40,646 nt of DNA from assembly GCA_017645765.1 (NCBI GenBank), contig JAGCNV010000093.1, positions 1-40,646 of the forward strand, written 5' to 3'. Origin of the DNA: a bacterium (GTDB taxonomy: Bacteria; UBP6; UBA1177). Below, piece by piece: positions 1 through 8,292 of the stretch; the stretch's first letter is position 1, and every line of letters begins with the position of its first letter. The notes beneath the pieces are model-generated. The model was not told the origin of the DNA. It saw nothing but the letters and a program-made list of their open reading frames with translations, and searched no databases. The translations under genes and the position numbers were made by a program.

Positions 1-773
1 ACTGCAGCGGAGGCGCCGGGATTCAGGCCGATCTCAAAACGATGACCATGAACGGGGTTTACGCAATGAGCGCGATAACGGCTCTCACGGCGCAGAACAC
101 CACCGGCGTAACGGGGATCTCGGAAGTTTTGCCCGATTTTCTCAAACAACAGATTGACGCAGTGTTTACGGACATTTTTCCTGATGCCGTAAAAATCGGA
201 ATGGTTTCATCCACAGGCCTCATCAAAGTGATTGCCGGAAGGATGCGCTTCCATGGCGCGAAAAATATCGTAGTTGACCCTGTCATGGTTGCGACAAGCG
301 GTTCCGCGCTTCTTAAGAACGATGCGGTCGAGGCTCTTGAAACCGAGCTCTTAAGCATTGCGACAGTTGCCACACCCAATATTCCCGAAGCAGAAATCCT
401 TTCGGGAATGGCAGTAAAAAACGAAGCCGGCATGGTCAAAGCGGCTCGCGTGATCCACGAAAAATTCGGCTGCGCGGTCCTTCTCAAAGGCGGTCACAGC
501 GTAAACGACGCGAACGACCTTCTTGTTTCCGAAAAAGGGGAAAAGTGGTTCACGGGCAGAAGGATCGACAATCCCAACACCCACGGGACCGGCTGCACCC
601 TTTCTTCCGCGATCGCGGCTAATCTGGCGAAAGGTTTTGACCTTGAAACCTCGATACAGCGGGCGAAAGATTACATTTCGGGCGCACTTGCGGCAATGCT
701 CGATTTAGGCAAAGGACGAGGCCCGATGCAGCACAATTTCAACCTCTCGGGCGAATTTTCGAAGGAGGCGTAA
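1..773 (+). CDS. thiD: Hydroxymethylpyrimidine/phosphomethylpyrimidine kinase ThiD (5' partial)
   Basis: ThiD phosphorylates HMP and HMP-phosphate to HMP-pyrophosphate in the cytoplasmic thiamine pathway. The reading frame is open to the left edge: the codons before the first internal ATG (42) read CSGGAGIQADLKT, which is the conserved N-terminal ribokinase-type substrate/nucleotide-binding segment. The gene therefore starts outside the window and ATG 42 is not its start. Near the C-terminus the motif NTHGTGCTLSSAIAANLAKG is the PfkB/ThiD anion-hole and catalytic-Asp region, here with Cys where the ribokinase family often has Asp, as is usual in ThiD. The TAA stop is directly abutted by the ATG of the CytX gene, so the two are probably one operon for pyrimidine salvage. 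Confident of family; HMP versus pyridoxal preference cannot be settled by eye. Confidence 0.93.
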   Translation, partial: CSGGAGIQADLKTMTMNGVYAMSAITALTAQNTTGVTGISEVLPDFLKQQIDAVFTDIFPDAVKIGMVSSTGLIKVIAGRMRFHGAKNIVVDPVMVATSGSALLKNDAVEALETELLSIATVATPNIPEAEILSGMAVKNEAGMVKAARVIHEKFGCAVLLKGGHSVNDANDLLVSEKGEKWFTGRRIDNPNTHGTGCTLSSAIAANLAKGFDLETSIQRAKDYISGALAAMLDLGKGRGPMQHNFNLSGEFSKEA

Positions 774-1940
774 ATGGAAGAAAAAAGAACGAGTTTGCTT
801 GAAAACAGCTTTATCTGGTTCGGTGCGGCGGTGTCGATTGCCGAAATTCTCACCGGTACTTACTTCGCGCCGCTTGGCTTCAAAAACGGATTTCTTGCGA
901 TAATTTTAGGCCACATAATCGGCTGCGCGATGCTTTTTCTTGCAGGCGTTGTCGGCGGAAAAGTGCGTCTTTCCGCTATGGATTCTGTAAAAATGAGCTT
1001 CGGCGAAAAGGGCGGGATTTTATTCGCAGTTCTCAACATAATGCAGCTTTTGGGCTGGACCGGGATAATGATCTATGACGGCGCCCTTTCGGCAAACGGC
1101 CTCGTTTCGGCAGGGAACTGGGTATGGGCGCTTGTGATCGGCGTTCTCATTGTCCTTTGGGTCATGTTCGGGATCGTCAACGTTACCAAAATCAATAGCG
1201 TGGCAGTCACTGCGCTTCTTGTCCTCACCGTGATTTTAAGTGTGAAAATATTTACCGGTGAAGGTGCGGCGGTATCGGCTGAAGATGTGATGAGTTTCGG
1301 TGCGGCTGTAGAACTTTCGGCGGCAATGCCACTTTCATGGCTGCCGCTCATCAGCGACTACACGAGCAAGGCTGAAAAACCGGTCAAGGCCTCGGCAGTC
1401 AGTTCCGTTATCTACGGCATAGTCAGCTGCTGGATGTACACGATCGGCATGGGAGCCGCGATTTTCACAGGAGAAAGCGACCTTGCTCAGATAATGATAA
1501 AAGCAGGACTCGGTGCAGGACTTGTCATCATCATCTTTTCGACAGTCACGACCACATTTCTTGACGCGTATTCGGCAGGAATTTCGGCAGAATCGGTTTC
1601 AACGAAGCTCAAATCCAAGGCAGTCGCAGTCGCAGCGGCTGTTCTCGGAACCATCGGCGCAATACTCTTCAACATGGATGACATCACCGATTTCCTCTAC
1701 CTCATCGGCTCGGTTTTTGCCCCGATGACAGCGGTTTTGATCGCAGATTTCTTCATTCTGAAACGCCGCACGATCGAAAAAGCATTCGTCTGGACAAATC
1801 TCGTTGTCTGGGTAATCGGTTTCGTGCTTTACCGCTATCTCATGACAGTCGATTTCATTCTCGGGAACACCCTTCCAGACATGCTCATAACGATGGTTAT
1901 CTGCGTTGCGGCGAATAAAGTTGTCGGAAAAAAGGCTTAA
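774..1940 (+). CDS. cytX: Hydroxymethylpyrimidine transporter CytX (NCS1 family)
   Basis: A 388-aa polytopic inner-membrane permease of the NCS1 (cytosine/allantoin) family. The N-terminal segment LLENSFIWFGAAVSIAEI followed by TGTYFAPLGF is characteristic of the CytX subgroup, which is found in thiamine gene clusters and thought to import HMP. About eleven or twelve hydrophobic segments are visible along the whole length. The ATG follows the thiD stop with no gap and has a GGAGG inside the thiD end, so translation is coupled. Its stop overlaps by four bases, on the opposite strand, the stop of the esterase gene. Function is inferred from family and from the thiD neighbour; no transport data are implied. 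Confidence 0.88.
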   Translation: MEEKRTSLLENSFIWFGAAVSIAEILTGTYFAPLGFKNGFLAIILGHIIGCAMLFLAGVVGGKVRLSAMDSVKMSFGEKGGILFAVLNIMQLLGWTGIMIYDGALSANGLVSAGNWVWALVIGVLIVLWVMFGIVNVTKINSVAVTALLVLTVILSVKIFTGEGAAVSAEDVMSFGAAVELSAAMPLSWLPLISDYTSKAEKPVKASAVSSVIYGIVSCWMYTIGMGAAIFTGESDLAQIMIKAGLGAGLVIIIFSTVTTTFLDAYSAGISAESVSTKLKSKAVAVAAAVLGTIGAILFNMDDITDFLYLIGSVFAPMTAVLIADFFILKRRTIEKAFVWTNLVVWVIGFVLYRYLMTVDFILGNTLPDMLITMVICVAANKVVGKKA

Positions 1941-2608
1941 TCCAGTAGATTCTTAATCCCTTTCGCCGTTCTCAGAATAGTTTCCGTGAAGTGGTTCCCG
2001 GGATTTAATTCAAAAACAGTCTGGATAGTGCGCGATTTGTAGATCTCAGCGAGTTTTTCTGTGTTTTTCCGCACCGGAGCAAGGTTTTTGTCGCGTGTTT
2101 TCGCTTCGGTATCCCCCAGCGAAAGGTAGATCAAATCAGGGGTTTTCGCGAATTTGTTCGCTTCGGCGAATTCGGTGAATCCTGGGAACCAAAGCGATCC
2201 CGAAACGCTTGCGACACGGCTGAAAATATCGGTTCTGTATGCCGCGTAAAGGGCAAAAAGTCCCGCCAGCGAATAACCTGCAATCGCGGTAAATTCAGGC
2301 TCGAAGCCAAGTTTCGCACGGATTTCAGGCATAATTTCATTTGTCAGTTTTTTGATATATTCGTCTGCGCCGCCGAAACCGTATTTGTTGTTTCCTATCG
2401 TTGGAGCCGGCCACGGAGAGAGATCGTGATTCCAGTTGAGATTTCCGATAGCGGCGAGGGCGAAATTATCGCAGCCTAGTTCTGCGCACTTCTCGAAAAC
2501 TTCCTTCCCTTCGCCCTGGAATGTGTGAAGAATCACTAACGGAATCTCGTTGATAGACTTGGTTTTTGTAAAAATTTCAAGGGTTTTGCCTGAAATACTG
2601 AGTTGCAT
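1937..2608 (-). CDS. Alpha/beta-hydrolase esterase (IroE/Fes-like putative esterase)
   Basis: A 223-aa cytoplasmic alpha/beta hydrolase. The nucleophile elbow is GYSLAG, preceded by FTAIA, followed by FALYAAYR and then VSGSLWFPGF, as in putative esterases of the enterochelin-esterase/IroE type. The C-terminal NPGNHF supplies the probable catalytic His. I chose ATG 2608 over a longer frame beginning at 2647 because GGAG lies five bases upstream and because this start sits one base beyond the helicase stop (TGA, 2610-2612). The gene is thus the translationally coupled last member of the sngA-to-sngC strand. No signal peptide is visible. The substrate is unknown; whether it is a passenger or works with the defence genes is open. 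Confidence 0.72.
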   Translation of the reverse strand: MQLSISGKTLEIFTKTKSINEIPLVILHTFQGEGKEVFEKCAELGCDNFALAAIGNLNWNHDLSPWPAPTIGNNKYGFGGADEYIKKLTNEIMPEIRAKLGFEPEFTAIAGYSLAGLFALYAAYRTDIFSRVASVSGSLWFPGFTEFAEANKFAKTPDLIYLSLGDTEAKTRDKNLAPVRKNTEKLAEIYKSRTIQTVFELNPGNHFTETILRTAKGIKNLLD

Positions 2609-2609
2609 T

Positions 2610-4856
2610 TCAACTCCGGTTTGAATCGGTTTTTTGTGACCATTCAAGTACGCGCTTTTTCATCCCCTCGACATCGAGGATACCGAACGCGAAACCTTTT
2701 CTCACAAGGTCGACCGGAATAAATTCGTCATATTTTTCAAAAACGGGATTTTCTTTCGGATAGACGAGTTCCATCGGGTCGATCCCTTTCAAAGCCTCTT
2801 CCATTGTGACTTTGTAGAAAGTTTCAGGGTCGGCTTTCATCGTGAACTGCATGAAATAAGGCCGCGACGGAGCAAGACCTTTCAAACCAAGCTTTGAAGC
2901 GCATCGTATTTTAAGAAAGCGTTCGAGTGCGATGAATGCGTAAGTCCCGAGCCACGGAAAAAGCGCCCACATGTTGCCGCCCAAATGAACGAGCGGAGAA
3001 TTTCCGGCTGCCGATTTTCTGAAAGTTTCCCTTGAATCACTAAGTCGGCAGCGGGCATGACGCATGAGGTAAGGATAAACTTTGTCCTCAGTCAGGACTC
3101 CTTTCATCCGCTCCAGAATGTGAGTGTGGATATCACCCGCGACATCGCCGAAATATGCGGGGATATTCCCTTTGACAAGCGTGCAGTAGACGATCCTCTT
3201 TTTGTGATCGACTTCGTCAACAGCCCAGACACGCCCTGCGATCGCGATTTTTTCACCGGCTGGCGGCGGTTTCACGATCGTGCCAAGCTCTTCGGAGCCT
3301 GTTTTCACCGAATATTCGATATTTTCCTGGAATACGGCGTAAAATTTGTAGTTGTTGACTATTCTTTCTCCGGCAATACCGACGATAAGACCTCCGTTTT
3401 CGGTGCGGCTGATATGCCCGATGTTTATCAGGTGTTTAAGCAGGATCTTGAAATCATCCTGCGTTATCCTTCTGAAACAGTTGAGCGGAAGCACTTTTGA
3501 GGCAAGTTCTGCCGGCGTCATCTCTCCGCATGAAGCAAGCGTGCTCATTGTCTGGTGATAGAGCAGACTGAAAGGAAGCCTGTCAGTTTTCGGAGGCTCG
3601 ACAAAACGTTCCTCGATGTAAAGCTGCACCAGCGCGATCCCCTGAACAAGATACCACGGAATGAGTTCCGGCATCATCGCCCTCGATTCGGGGTGGTCTT
3701 CACGCATTACGAAATGCATCTCTGACGGGTCGCCGCGTCTGCCGGTCCTTCCGAGCCTCTGCAGGAAGCCTGAAACTGTAAAAGGGGAATCGATATGAAA
3801 AGCGCGTTCAAGACGGCCGATGTCGATGCCGAGTTCCAGTGTGGCTGTTGCGCAAACCGATTTAAGCGAAGAGTCGTCTTTCATCTCTTCTTCCGCACTC
3901 TCCCGGTATGAAGCCGAAAGGTTGCCGTGATGGATCAGAAAACGCTCCGGCTCGCGGTTTATTTCGCAGTACTGCCGCAGATTCTGGCAGACCGATTCAC
4001 ACTCTTCTCTCGAATTTGTAAAAATAAGACACTTTTTGCCGCGTGTATGTTCGAAAATATAGGCTAGTCCCGGATCAGCCGCTTTGGGAGCGGTATCGGT
4101 CGGTTTTTCTTCAGGAGTTTCTTCCGGAATCACATTATCGGAATCTGCCTGCGGATCTGTGTTGTAGAAATGCTCCATACTGAGCCGCCACACTTCCTTT
4201 CCGCCGTCAAAACGCGGGATCACGGTTTCTCTTTTACTTCCGGCAGAAAGAAATTTTCCCGCCGCTTCGGGATCCCCGATAGTAGCCGAAAGGCCGATCC
4301 TTCTCGGGTCGCACCCGGCAATGCGGCAAAGACGCTCGATAAGGCAGAAAGTCTGCATTCCTCTGTCACCGCGCAAAAGAGAGTGGATCTCGTCAACGAC
4401 TACAAAACGCAAGTCTCCGAAAAGAGCCGGAATTTCCATATGCTTGTTTATCAGAAGCGATTCAAGCGATTCGGGCGTTATCTGAAGGATCCCCGCGGGT
4501 TTTTTTATGAGTTTTCTTTTCTGTGTCTGCGGAACGTCGCCGTGCCAGCGGTAAACCGGGATCGCAGCTTCTTCGCAAAGCTCGTTTATCCTTCCGAACT
4601 GGTCGTTGATGAGAGCTTTAAGCGGCGCGATATAGAGAACTCCGACACTCGATGACGGATCTTCCTCAAGCATGGTCAAAATCGGGAAAAATGCCGCCTC
4701 GGTCTTTCCTGAAGCGGTCGAAGCCGATATAAGAACATTGCTGTCGCTCCCGAAAATCGCTTCTCCCGCCGCATTCTGCACGGCACGGAGCATTTTCCAG
4801 CCGCTGCGGTAGATATAATCCTGAATAAAGGGTGAATAACGGGCAAAAACGTTCAT
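2610..4856 (-). CDS. sngC: Lhr-like DEAD/DEAH superfamily 2 helicase, probable Shango SngC
   Basis: A 748-aa SF2 helicase. Motif I is ASTASGKT (residues 45-52), motif II is DEIH (155-158), motif III is SAT (190-192) and motif VI is QRLGRTGRRG (366-375), so both RecA lobes are complete. About 370 further residues form a C-terminal Lhr-like region. This is the family called BrxHI in BREX and the helicase of the three-gene Shango anti-phage system. The ATG overlaps the stop of the upstream ATPase gene as ATGA and is preceded by GGAG. With the ATPase (4853-6184) and the TerB-domain protein (8286-9767) on the same strand it makes up the Shango gene set. The system assignment rests on gene content; family membership as an Lhr-like helicase is firmer. 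Confidence 0.82.
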   Translation of the reverse strand: MNVFARYSPFIQDYIYRSGWKMLRAVQNAAGEAIFGSDSNVLISASTASGKTEAAFFPILTMLEEDPSSSVGVLYIAPLKALINDQFGRINELCEEAAIPVYRWHGDVPQTQKRKLIKKPAGILQITPESLESLLINKHMEIPALFGDLRFVVVDEIHSLLRGDRGMQTFCLIERLCRIAGCDPRRIGLSATIGDPEAAGKFLSAGSKRETVIPRFDGGKEVWRLSMEHFYNTDPQADSDNVIPEETPEEKPTDTAPKAADPGLAYIFEHTRGKKCLIFTNSREECESVCQNLRQYCEINREPERFLIHHGNLSASYRESAEEEMKDDSSLKSVCATATLELGIDIGRLERAFHIDSPFTVSGFLQRLGRTGRRGDPSEMHFVMREDHPESRAMMPELIPWYLVQGIALVQLYIEERFVEPPKTDRLPFSLLYHQTMSTLASCGEMTPAELASKVLPLNCFRRITQDDFKILLKHLINIGHISRTENGGLIVGIAGERIVNNYKFYAVFQENIEYSVKTGSEELGTIVKPPPAGEKIAIAGRVWAVDEVDHKKRIVYCTLVKGNIPAYFGDVAGDIHTHILERMKGVLTEDKVYPYLMRHARCRLSDSRETFRKSAAGNSPLVHLGGNMWALFPWLGTYAFIALERFLKIRCASKLGLKGLAPSRPYFMQFTMKADPETFYKVTMEEALKGIDPMELVYPKENPVFEKYDEFIPVDLVRKGFAFGILDVEGMKKRVLEWSQKTDSNRS

Positions 4857-6184
4857 ATAGTGAACTCCGCGAAATCTTCCTCGGTCTCATCGGAAACGGC
4901 TTCCGATTTGGTGTATGTGAAATCGTCTGACTGCATGAGGTCAGCCATTGTCATAGTTGGATGCTGATACATCAGATCAAGAAGTTCGATGAAATCTCTG
5001 ATGACTTCTCGCGGAGTGATGTTATTATCTGCTCCGATCCTGCCGTATTCAAGTTTGATGAAGGCAGTGAGGTCGTCAACGTTGATCTTGCGCTGATATC
5101 CGTAAAGTCCTGCATGCATATCAGCGAGTTTTTCGCATAAAACAAGCATCTCTTCCGCAGTCAGAGGCTCAAGTCTTATCACCGGCGCAAGCATGTCACG
5201 GGCACCCTCTCTCGAAAATTTTCCTTCGGCAAGGCGCGAACGGAGCGCTTCATAGCTGTAAACTCCGCGTCTTTTGTCATCGACTGCCTGCGGTGTCGCA
5301 CCCATGATTATCCCTAAATACCGGGCTTTCCCCTGCAATGTGTCGTTATACATCGTGAGCATTTTTTCGTAATTATACTGGCGTGTTATCGAATTCGGGA
5401 TCTTGTAGATGTTCACGAGTTCGTCGATCATTATCATCATTCCGGCGTATCCCGCGAGCCTGAAAAAGAGGGCGAAAAGTTTGAGATAGTCGTACCAGTC
5501 GTCGTCGGTGATTATGATGTTGACTCCGAGTTCTTCCTTTGCCTCGCGTTTTGTCGCGTATTCGGCGCGGAACCAGCGGACGACTTTCATTTTTGTTTCG
5601 TCGTTTCCCTCGGAATATGCGCGGTAATAGAGCGAAAGAAGCCGCGCGAACTCGAATCCGTGCACAAGTTCGCTAACTGCGCTGGTCACGGCGTAAATTT
5701 TTCTGTCAACAGCCGCAGCCAAAGCCGGATCATCGGGCGAAAACCCGTATTCCTGCATAGTTTCAGACTGCACCGTGTTTATCCAGCGGTCAAGAACAAG
5801 CGTCAGAGCGCCACCTTCCGGTTTTGTTTTGGTCGAAAGATTGCCTATCAGCTCTCTGTAAGTCGCCAGACCCTGTCCGTGTGTTCCCTGCAAGCGTCTT
5901 TCTGGCGAAAGGTCTGCATCGGCGACAATAAAACCTTTGTCCATCACATAGTTTCGTATCGTCTGGATCAGAAAACTCTTTCCGGAACCGTATTTTCCGA
6001 CGATAAAGCGGAAAGAAGCCCCTCCTTCCGCGATGATCCCGACATCGTGAAGCAGAGCTTCGATCTCGCTTTTCCTGCCGACCGCGATGTAGGGCAGCCC
6101 GATCCTCGGCACAACGCCTCCTTTCAGCGAATTTATGACTGTCTGGGCTATACGTTTTGGAACGATTCTCTTTTCTTCAGCCAT
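4853..6184 (-). CDS. sngB: P-loop ATPase of the BrxD/DUF2791 type, probable Shango SngB
   Basis: A 443-aa cytoplasmic ATPase. The N-terminus (RIAQTVINSLKGGVVPRIGL, then a GRKSE segment) is typical of BREX BrxD/DUF2791 proteins. Walker A is GKYGSGKS (residues 63-70) and Walker B is MMIMIDE (249-255). An arginine-rich stretch with an AAA-like sensor region follows around residue 310. ATG 6184 has GGAG seven bases upstream and overlaps the end of the nuclease gene by eight bases. The stop is coupled to the helicase start (ATGA). In Shango the ATPase acts with a TerB-domain protein and a helicase, and both partners are present on this strand. BREX is less likely because no PglX, PglZ or BrxC is visible, but only this window can be judged. 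Confidence 0.82.
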   Translation of the reverse strand: MAEEKRIVPKRIAQTVINSLKGGVVPRIGLPYIAVGRKSEIEALLHDVGIIAEGGASFRFIVGKYGSGKSFLIQTIRNYVMDKGFIVADADLSPERRLQGTHGQGLATYRELIGNLSTKTKPEGGALTLVLDRWINTVQSETMQEYGFSPDDPALAAAVDRKIYAVTSAVSELVHGFEFARLLSLYYRAYSEGNDETKMKVVRWFRAEYATKREAKEELGVNIIITDDDWYDYLKLFALFFRLAGYAGMMIMIDELVNIYKIPNSITRQYNYEKMLTMYNDTLQGKARYLGIIMGATPQAVDDKRRGVYSYEALRSRLAEGKFSREGARDMLAPVIRLEPLTAEEMLVLCEKLADMHAGLYGYQRKINVDDLTAFIKLEYGRIGADNNITPREVIRDFIELLDLMYQHPTMTMADLMQSDDFTYTKSEAVSDETEEDFAEFTI

Positions 6185-7259
6185 TTATTTCTCCGGAATT
6201 TTCGACATGTTTTTTTCCCAGACAATTTATAATCTCTGCGATAAAATTTGAGACATCTTCTATCTTTGCATCAAAGTCGAAAGTTTGATCGAATTTAAAA
6301 CGCCCGTTTTCGAGTTTTCCTTTAAGTCCTACTTGTTTGATATAATCATCCAGATTCACTTTATTCGATTTAGGTCTTGTAAAAAGAACAAATTCCCATC
6401 CATTCAGAGTCAAACGGGAATCAAGAGCGATATCAATATCCTTGTTTGGATAATAATCGACGACGGCAATATCAAAAAGTTTCGGAATCTCTCGCCAGAG
6501 CCATATTTTTACATTTTTATCTTCAATTTTTTCTCTAATTAATTGGCTTACCTCTTTTACGATATCTCGCAAATTCTTTCTAAACTCTTCTATTTTGCCA
6601 GCGAATTCTAGAGAAAGTTTCTCATGTTCACGCAAAAATTTCAAGAATTCCTCATCCATATTTTCACCCCGTTCAAGATTTTCGATATTGTAAAAATAAT
6701 CCAACAGGAAAGGTATATATTTCGGATTCGCCTCTTCTAAATAATTTCCAATATTTTCCTTAACTTTACTAAAGAAATCTTCGTATGTTACAAACTTGAA
6801 CTTTTTAGTTCCTTTCTTACTTTCATCTATAGGAGATAGGCTCAAAACAATTCCTATAGGTTCATCTTTGCCTTCTTCTGATGCTTTTTCATAATAATCT
6901 TTTAGATCGTTATATAATTCGGCATAAATCTTGTTTTCTATAACGATATTTATTCGTTCGCTATACAGAAGCAGATCTATATATTTGCCGTTTTTAGTAT
7001 ACACTTCCGTCTCTGATTCAAAATCTTCAGGATAATCATTTGCATTTAATCCAACGGATTCCAATAAGCTTTTCACAAATAAATTTTTTAAATTATGCTC
7101 TCTATGCGTATCCAGAAAAAAAGCCAGAATGTTACTTGAAACTTTTTCTCGGCTGGGGAATCCGCAAATTGAAATGAATGATTCGTCTCTTGGCGTCTTC
7201 TTTGGTAAATTATCGAATTCACTCAAAAGAATTTTATATCTTTGTGTATTGTCAGTCAT
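6177..7259 (-). CDS. PD-(D/E)XK superfamily nuclease-like protein (PDDEXK_4 type)
   Basis: A 360-aa protein. Its N-terminal third looks like the PD-(D/E)XK nuclease family often annotated PDDEXK_4. An early glutamate region (SNILAFFLD) is followed by the core KYIDLLLYSERINIVIENKI, with the Asp and the ExK catalytic spacing on adjacent strands, then a long helical C-terminal half. The DNA is conspicuously A+T-rich (some 60-base lines under 35% G+C) compared with the flanking sngA, sngB and sngC genes, which suggests separate acquisition. ATG 7259 has no clear Shine-Dalgarno; it lies 18 bases after the 75-aa gene. Its stop overlaps the sngB start by eight bases. It may cut DNA as part of a defence function, but the substrate and its link to Shango are inference. 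Confidence 0.7.
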   Translation of the reverse strand: MTDNTQRYKILLSEFDNLPKKTPRDESFISICGFPSREKVSSNILAFFLDTHREHNLKNLFVKSLLESVGLNANDYPEDFESETEVYTKNGKYIDLLLYSERINIVIENKIYAELYNDLKDYYEKASEEGKDEPIGIVLSLSPIDESKKGTKKFKFVTYEDFFSKVKENIGNYLEEANPKYIPFLLDYFYNIENLERGENMDEEFLKFLREHEKLSLEFAGKIEEFRKNLRDIVKEVSQLIREKIEDKNVKIWLWREIPKLFDIAVVDYYPNKDIDIALDSRLTLNGWEFVLFTRPKSNKVNLDDYIKQVGLKGKLENGRFKFDQTFDFDAKIEDVSNFIAEIINCLGKKHVENSGEING

Positions 7260-7277
7260 GGTTGTGAAATTAAAAAA

Positions 7278-7505
7278 TCACTTTGATTCTTTGTTTTTCT
7301 GTTCTTCAAGATAATGCTGATAAATGTATGCAGCTCCTTCGCGGTAAAGTCCTGTTTCCTTATCGTTAAGTGCTTCAAAAATCCGCGAGGTATAAAGTTT
7401 TTTCAATGCTTCTTCGTATTCTATTTTTTCGTCTTCAACGATGAAAGCTGCGATTTCTTTTGTGATAGAATCGATAAGCCAGTCTGTTTTGTCCGCTTTA
7501 CACAT
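7278..7505 (-). CDS. Small hypothetical protein of the DUF3791/DUF3990 cassette
   Basis: A 75-aa acidic, mostly helical protein. Features include DWLIDSITKEIAAFIVEDEKI, then a segment ending TGLYREGAAYIYQHYLEE. I recall similar small proteins following DUF3990 genes, but know no assigned function. ATG 7505 is preceded by GGAGAC, and the gene overlaps the end of the DUF3990 gene by eight bases, so the pair is coupled. Its size and acidity would suit an antitoxin or accessory protein for the ADP-ribosyltransferase-like neighbour; this is a guess from context. Confidence 0.7.
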   Translation of the reverse strand: MCKADKTDWLIDSITKEIAAFIVEDEKIEYEEALKKLYTSRIFEALNDKETGLYREGAAYIYQHYLEEQKNKESK

Positions 7506-8013
7506 AAATAGTCTCCAGTTTTTTCAGTAATTTTACGGCTTTTTCCGTATGGAACGAATACTGCATCGAAAGTTCTTTGTAAGTCATACGCTTTTTGAGC
7601 ATTTCAATGTCTATGAATTTCTGCTCATATTGCTGAAACAAAACAGCCATATCATCATTTGCGACAGGACCGTGGACAATATCATACTTGCAATCCTGAT
7701 TGCATAGCGGATCAGTCAAATCTGAAAAATAACGATTTCTGTTGTTCATAACGAACAAAGCCCACTCCTCAGACGGAATTGTCAAAAAATCCTTTATTTT
7801 CAAATCATTGCTTCTCATAAAACTGTCATTGATTTCATAGACATTCAAAATCGGCTTGCCGTAACCTTTTATTCTCACTGTTCGTTTTGCCATATTCTCA
7901 GCTTGGACACGAATATCAGACAGGTAAAATCCTCTGCCGAAATCTCTGAAAGGCTTGCACATTTTCAGAACGATTTCTTTAACTTCGGTATTGCTCCCGT
8001 GATAGAGAATCAA
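7498..8013 (-). CDS. DUF3990 protein, ADP-ribosyltransferase-like probable toxin
   Basis: A 171-aa protein matching DUF3990, a family placed in the ADP-ribosyltransferase fold group. The N-terminus MILYHGSNTEV and the following DFGRGFYLS (residues 24-32) are the two conserved ART-like strand motifs: His and Ser of the first, Tyr of the second. YDIVHGPVANDDM is the DUF3990 signature near residue 125. The start is a TTG at 8013 with a strong GGAGG six bases upstream; its first bases overlap the DUF3791 stop as TTGA. It is the centre of a DUF3791-DUF3990-small protein trio commonly seen together. Likely role: NAD-dependent modification of a host or phage target, held in check by a neighbour. Family is firm, activity is inferred. 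Confidence 0.8.
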   Translation of the reverse strand: MILYHGSNTEVKEIVLKMCKPFRDFGRGFYLSDIRVQAENMAKRTVRIKGYGKPILNVYEINDSFMRSNDLKIKDFLTIPSEEWALFVMNNRNRYFSDLTDPLCNQDCKYDIVHGPVANDDMAVLFQQYEQKFIDIEMLKKRMTYKELSMQYSFHTEKAVKLLKKLETIYV

Positions 8014-8234
8014 AGCGTTCCTCCGTTCTGACGGCAGATCTCTGCCATATCCTCGACAGCGTCTTCGATCGAAAGAGTGTGTTCGATCTCGTAATGCTCT
8101 TTCAAAAACGCTATCGCTTTGTTGTTGTAAAGGTAAATAAAAGCGTCTTTTTTTGAAAGATCGTGAGCAGCGGCAAAACCACTTACACAGGCAACCATGT
8201 AGGAAATCTGGTTATTTTGTTTAAGAATGGCCAT
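8010..8234 (-). CDS. DUF3791 protein, probable antitoxin or partner of DUF3990
   Basis: A 74-aa protein matching DUF3791: the opening ISYMVACVSGFAAAHDLS, then KKDAFIYLYNNKAIAFL and a C-terminal SIEDAVEDMAEIC helix. It is the first gene of the embedded trio. ATG 8234 has GGAG nearby, and a TTGTTA-16-TATAAT promoter lies just upstream at 8265-8292. The gene ends in a TTGA overlap with the DUF3990 start. First position and small size are usual for an antitoxin, but no experimental assignment is known to me. Confidence 0.8.
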   Translation of the reverse strand: MAILKQNNQISYMVACVSGFAAAHDLSKKDAFIYLYNNKAIAFLKEHYEIEHTLSIEDAVEDMAEICRQNGGTL

Positions 8235-8264
8235 TTGAGTGTCTCCGTCTCAAAAAAACAGAGG

Positions 8265-8292
8265 ATTATAGCAGAAAAAGGATTTTTAACAA
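8265..8292 (-). promoter_or_regulatory. Candidate sigma70 promoter for the embedded DUF3791-DUF3990 cassette
   Basis: On the minus strand TTGTTA (8292-8287) is followed after 16 bases by a perfect TATAAT (8270-8265). The -35 overlaps the sngA stop codon. The transcript would begin about 8258, some 24 bases before the DUF3791 ATG. This would let the cassette, and sngB/sngC behind it, be expressed independently of the pyrG-sngA transcript. Confidence 0.6.

Noticed and set aside
42-44. ATG as the start of thiD
   Set aside because: The upstream codons back to position 3 encode the conserved CSGGAGIQADLK segment, so the gene begins outside the window.
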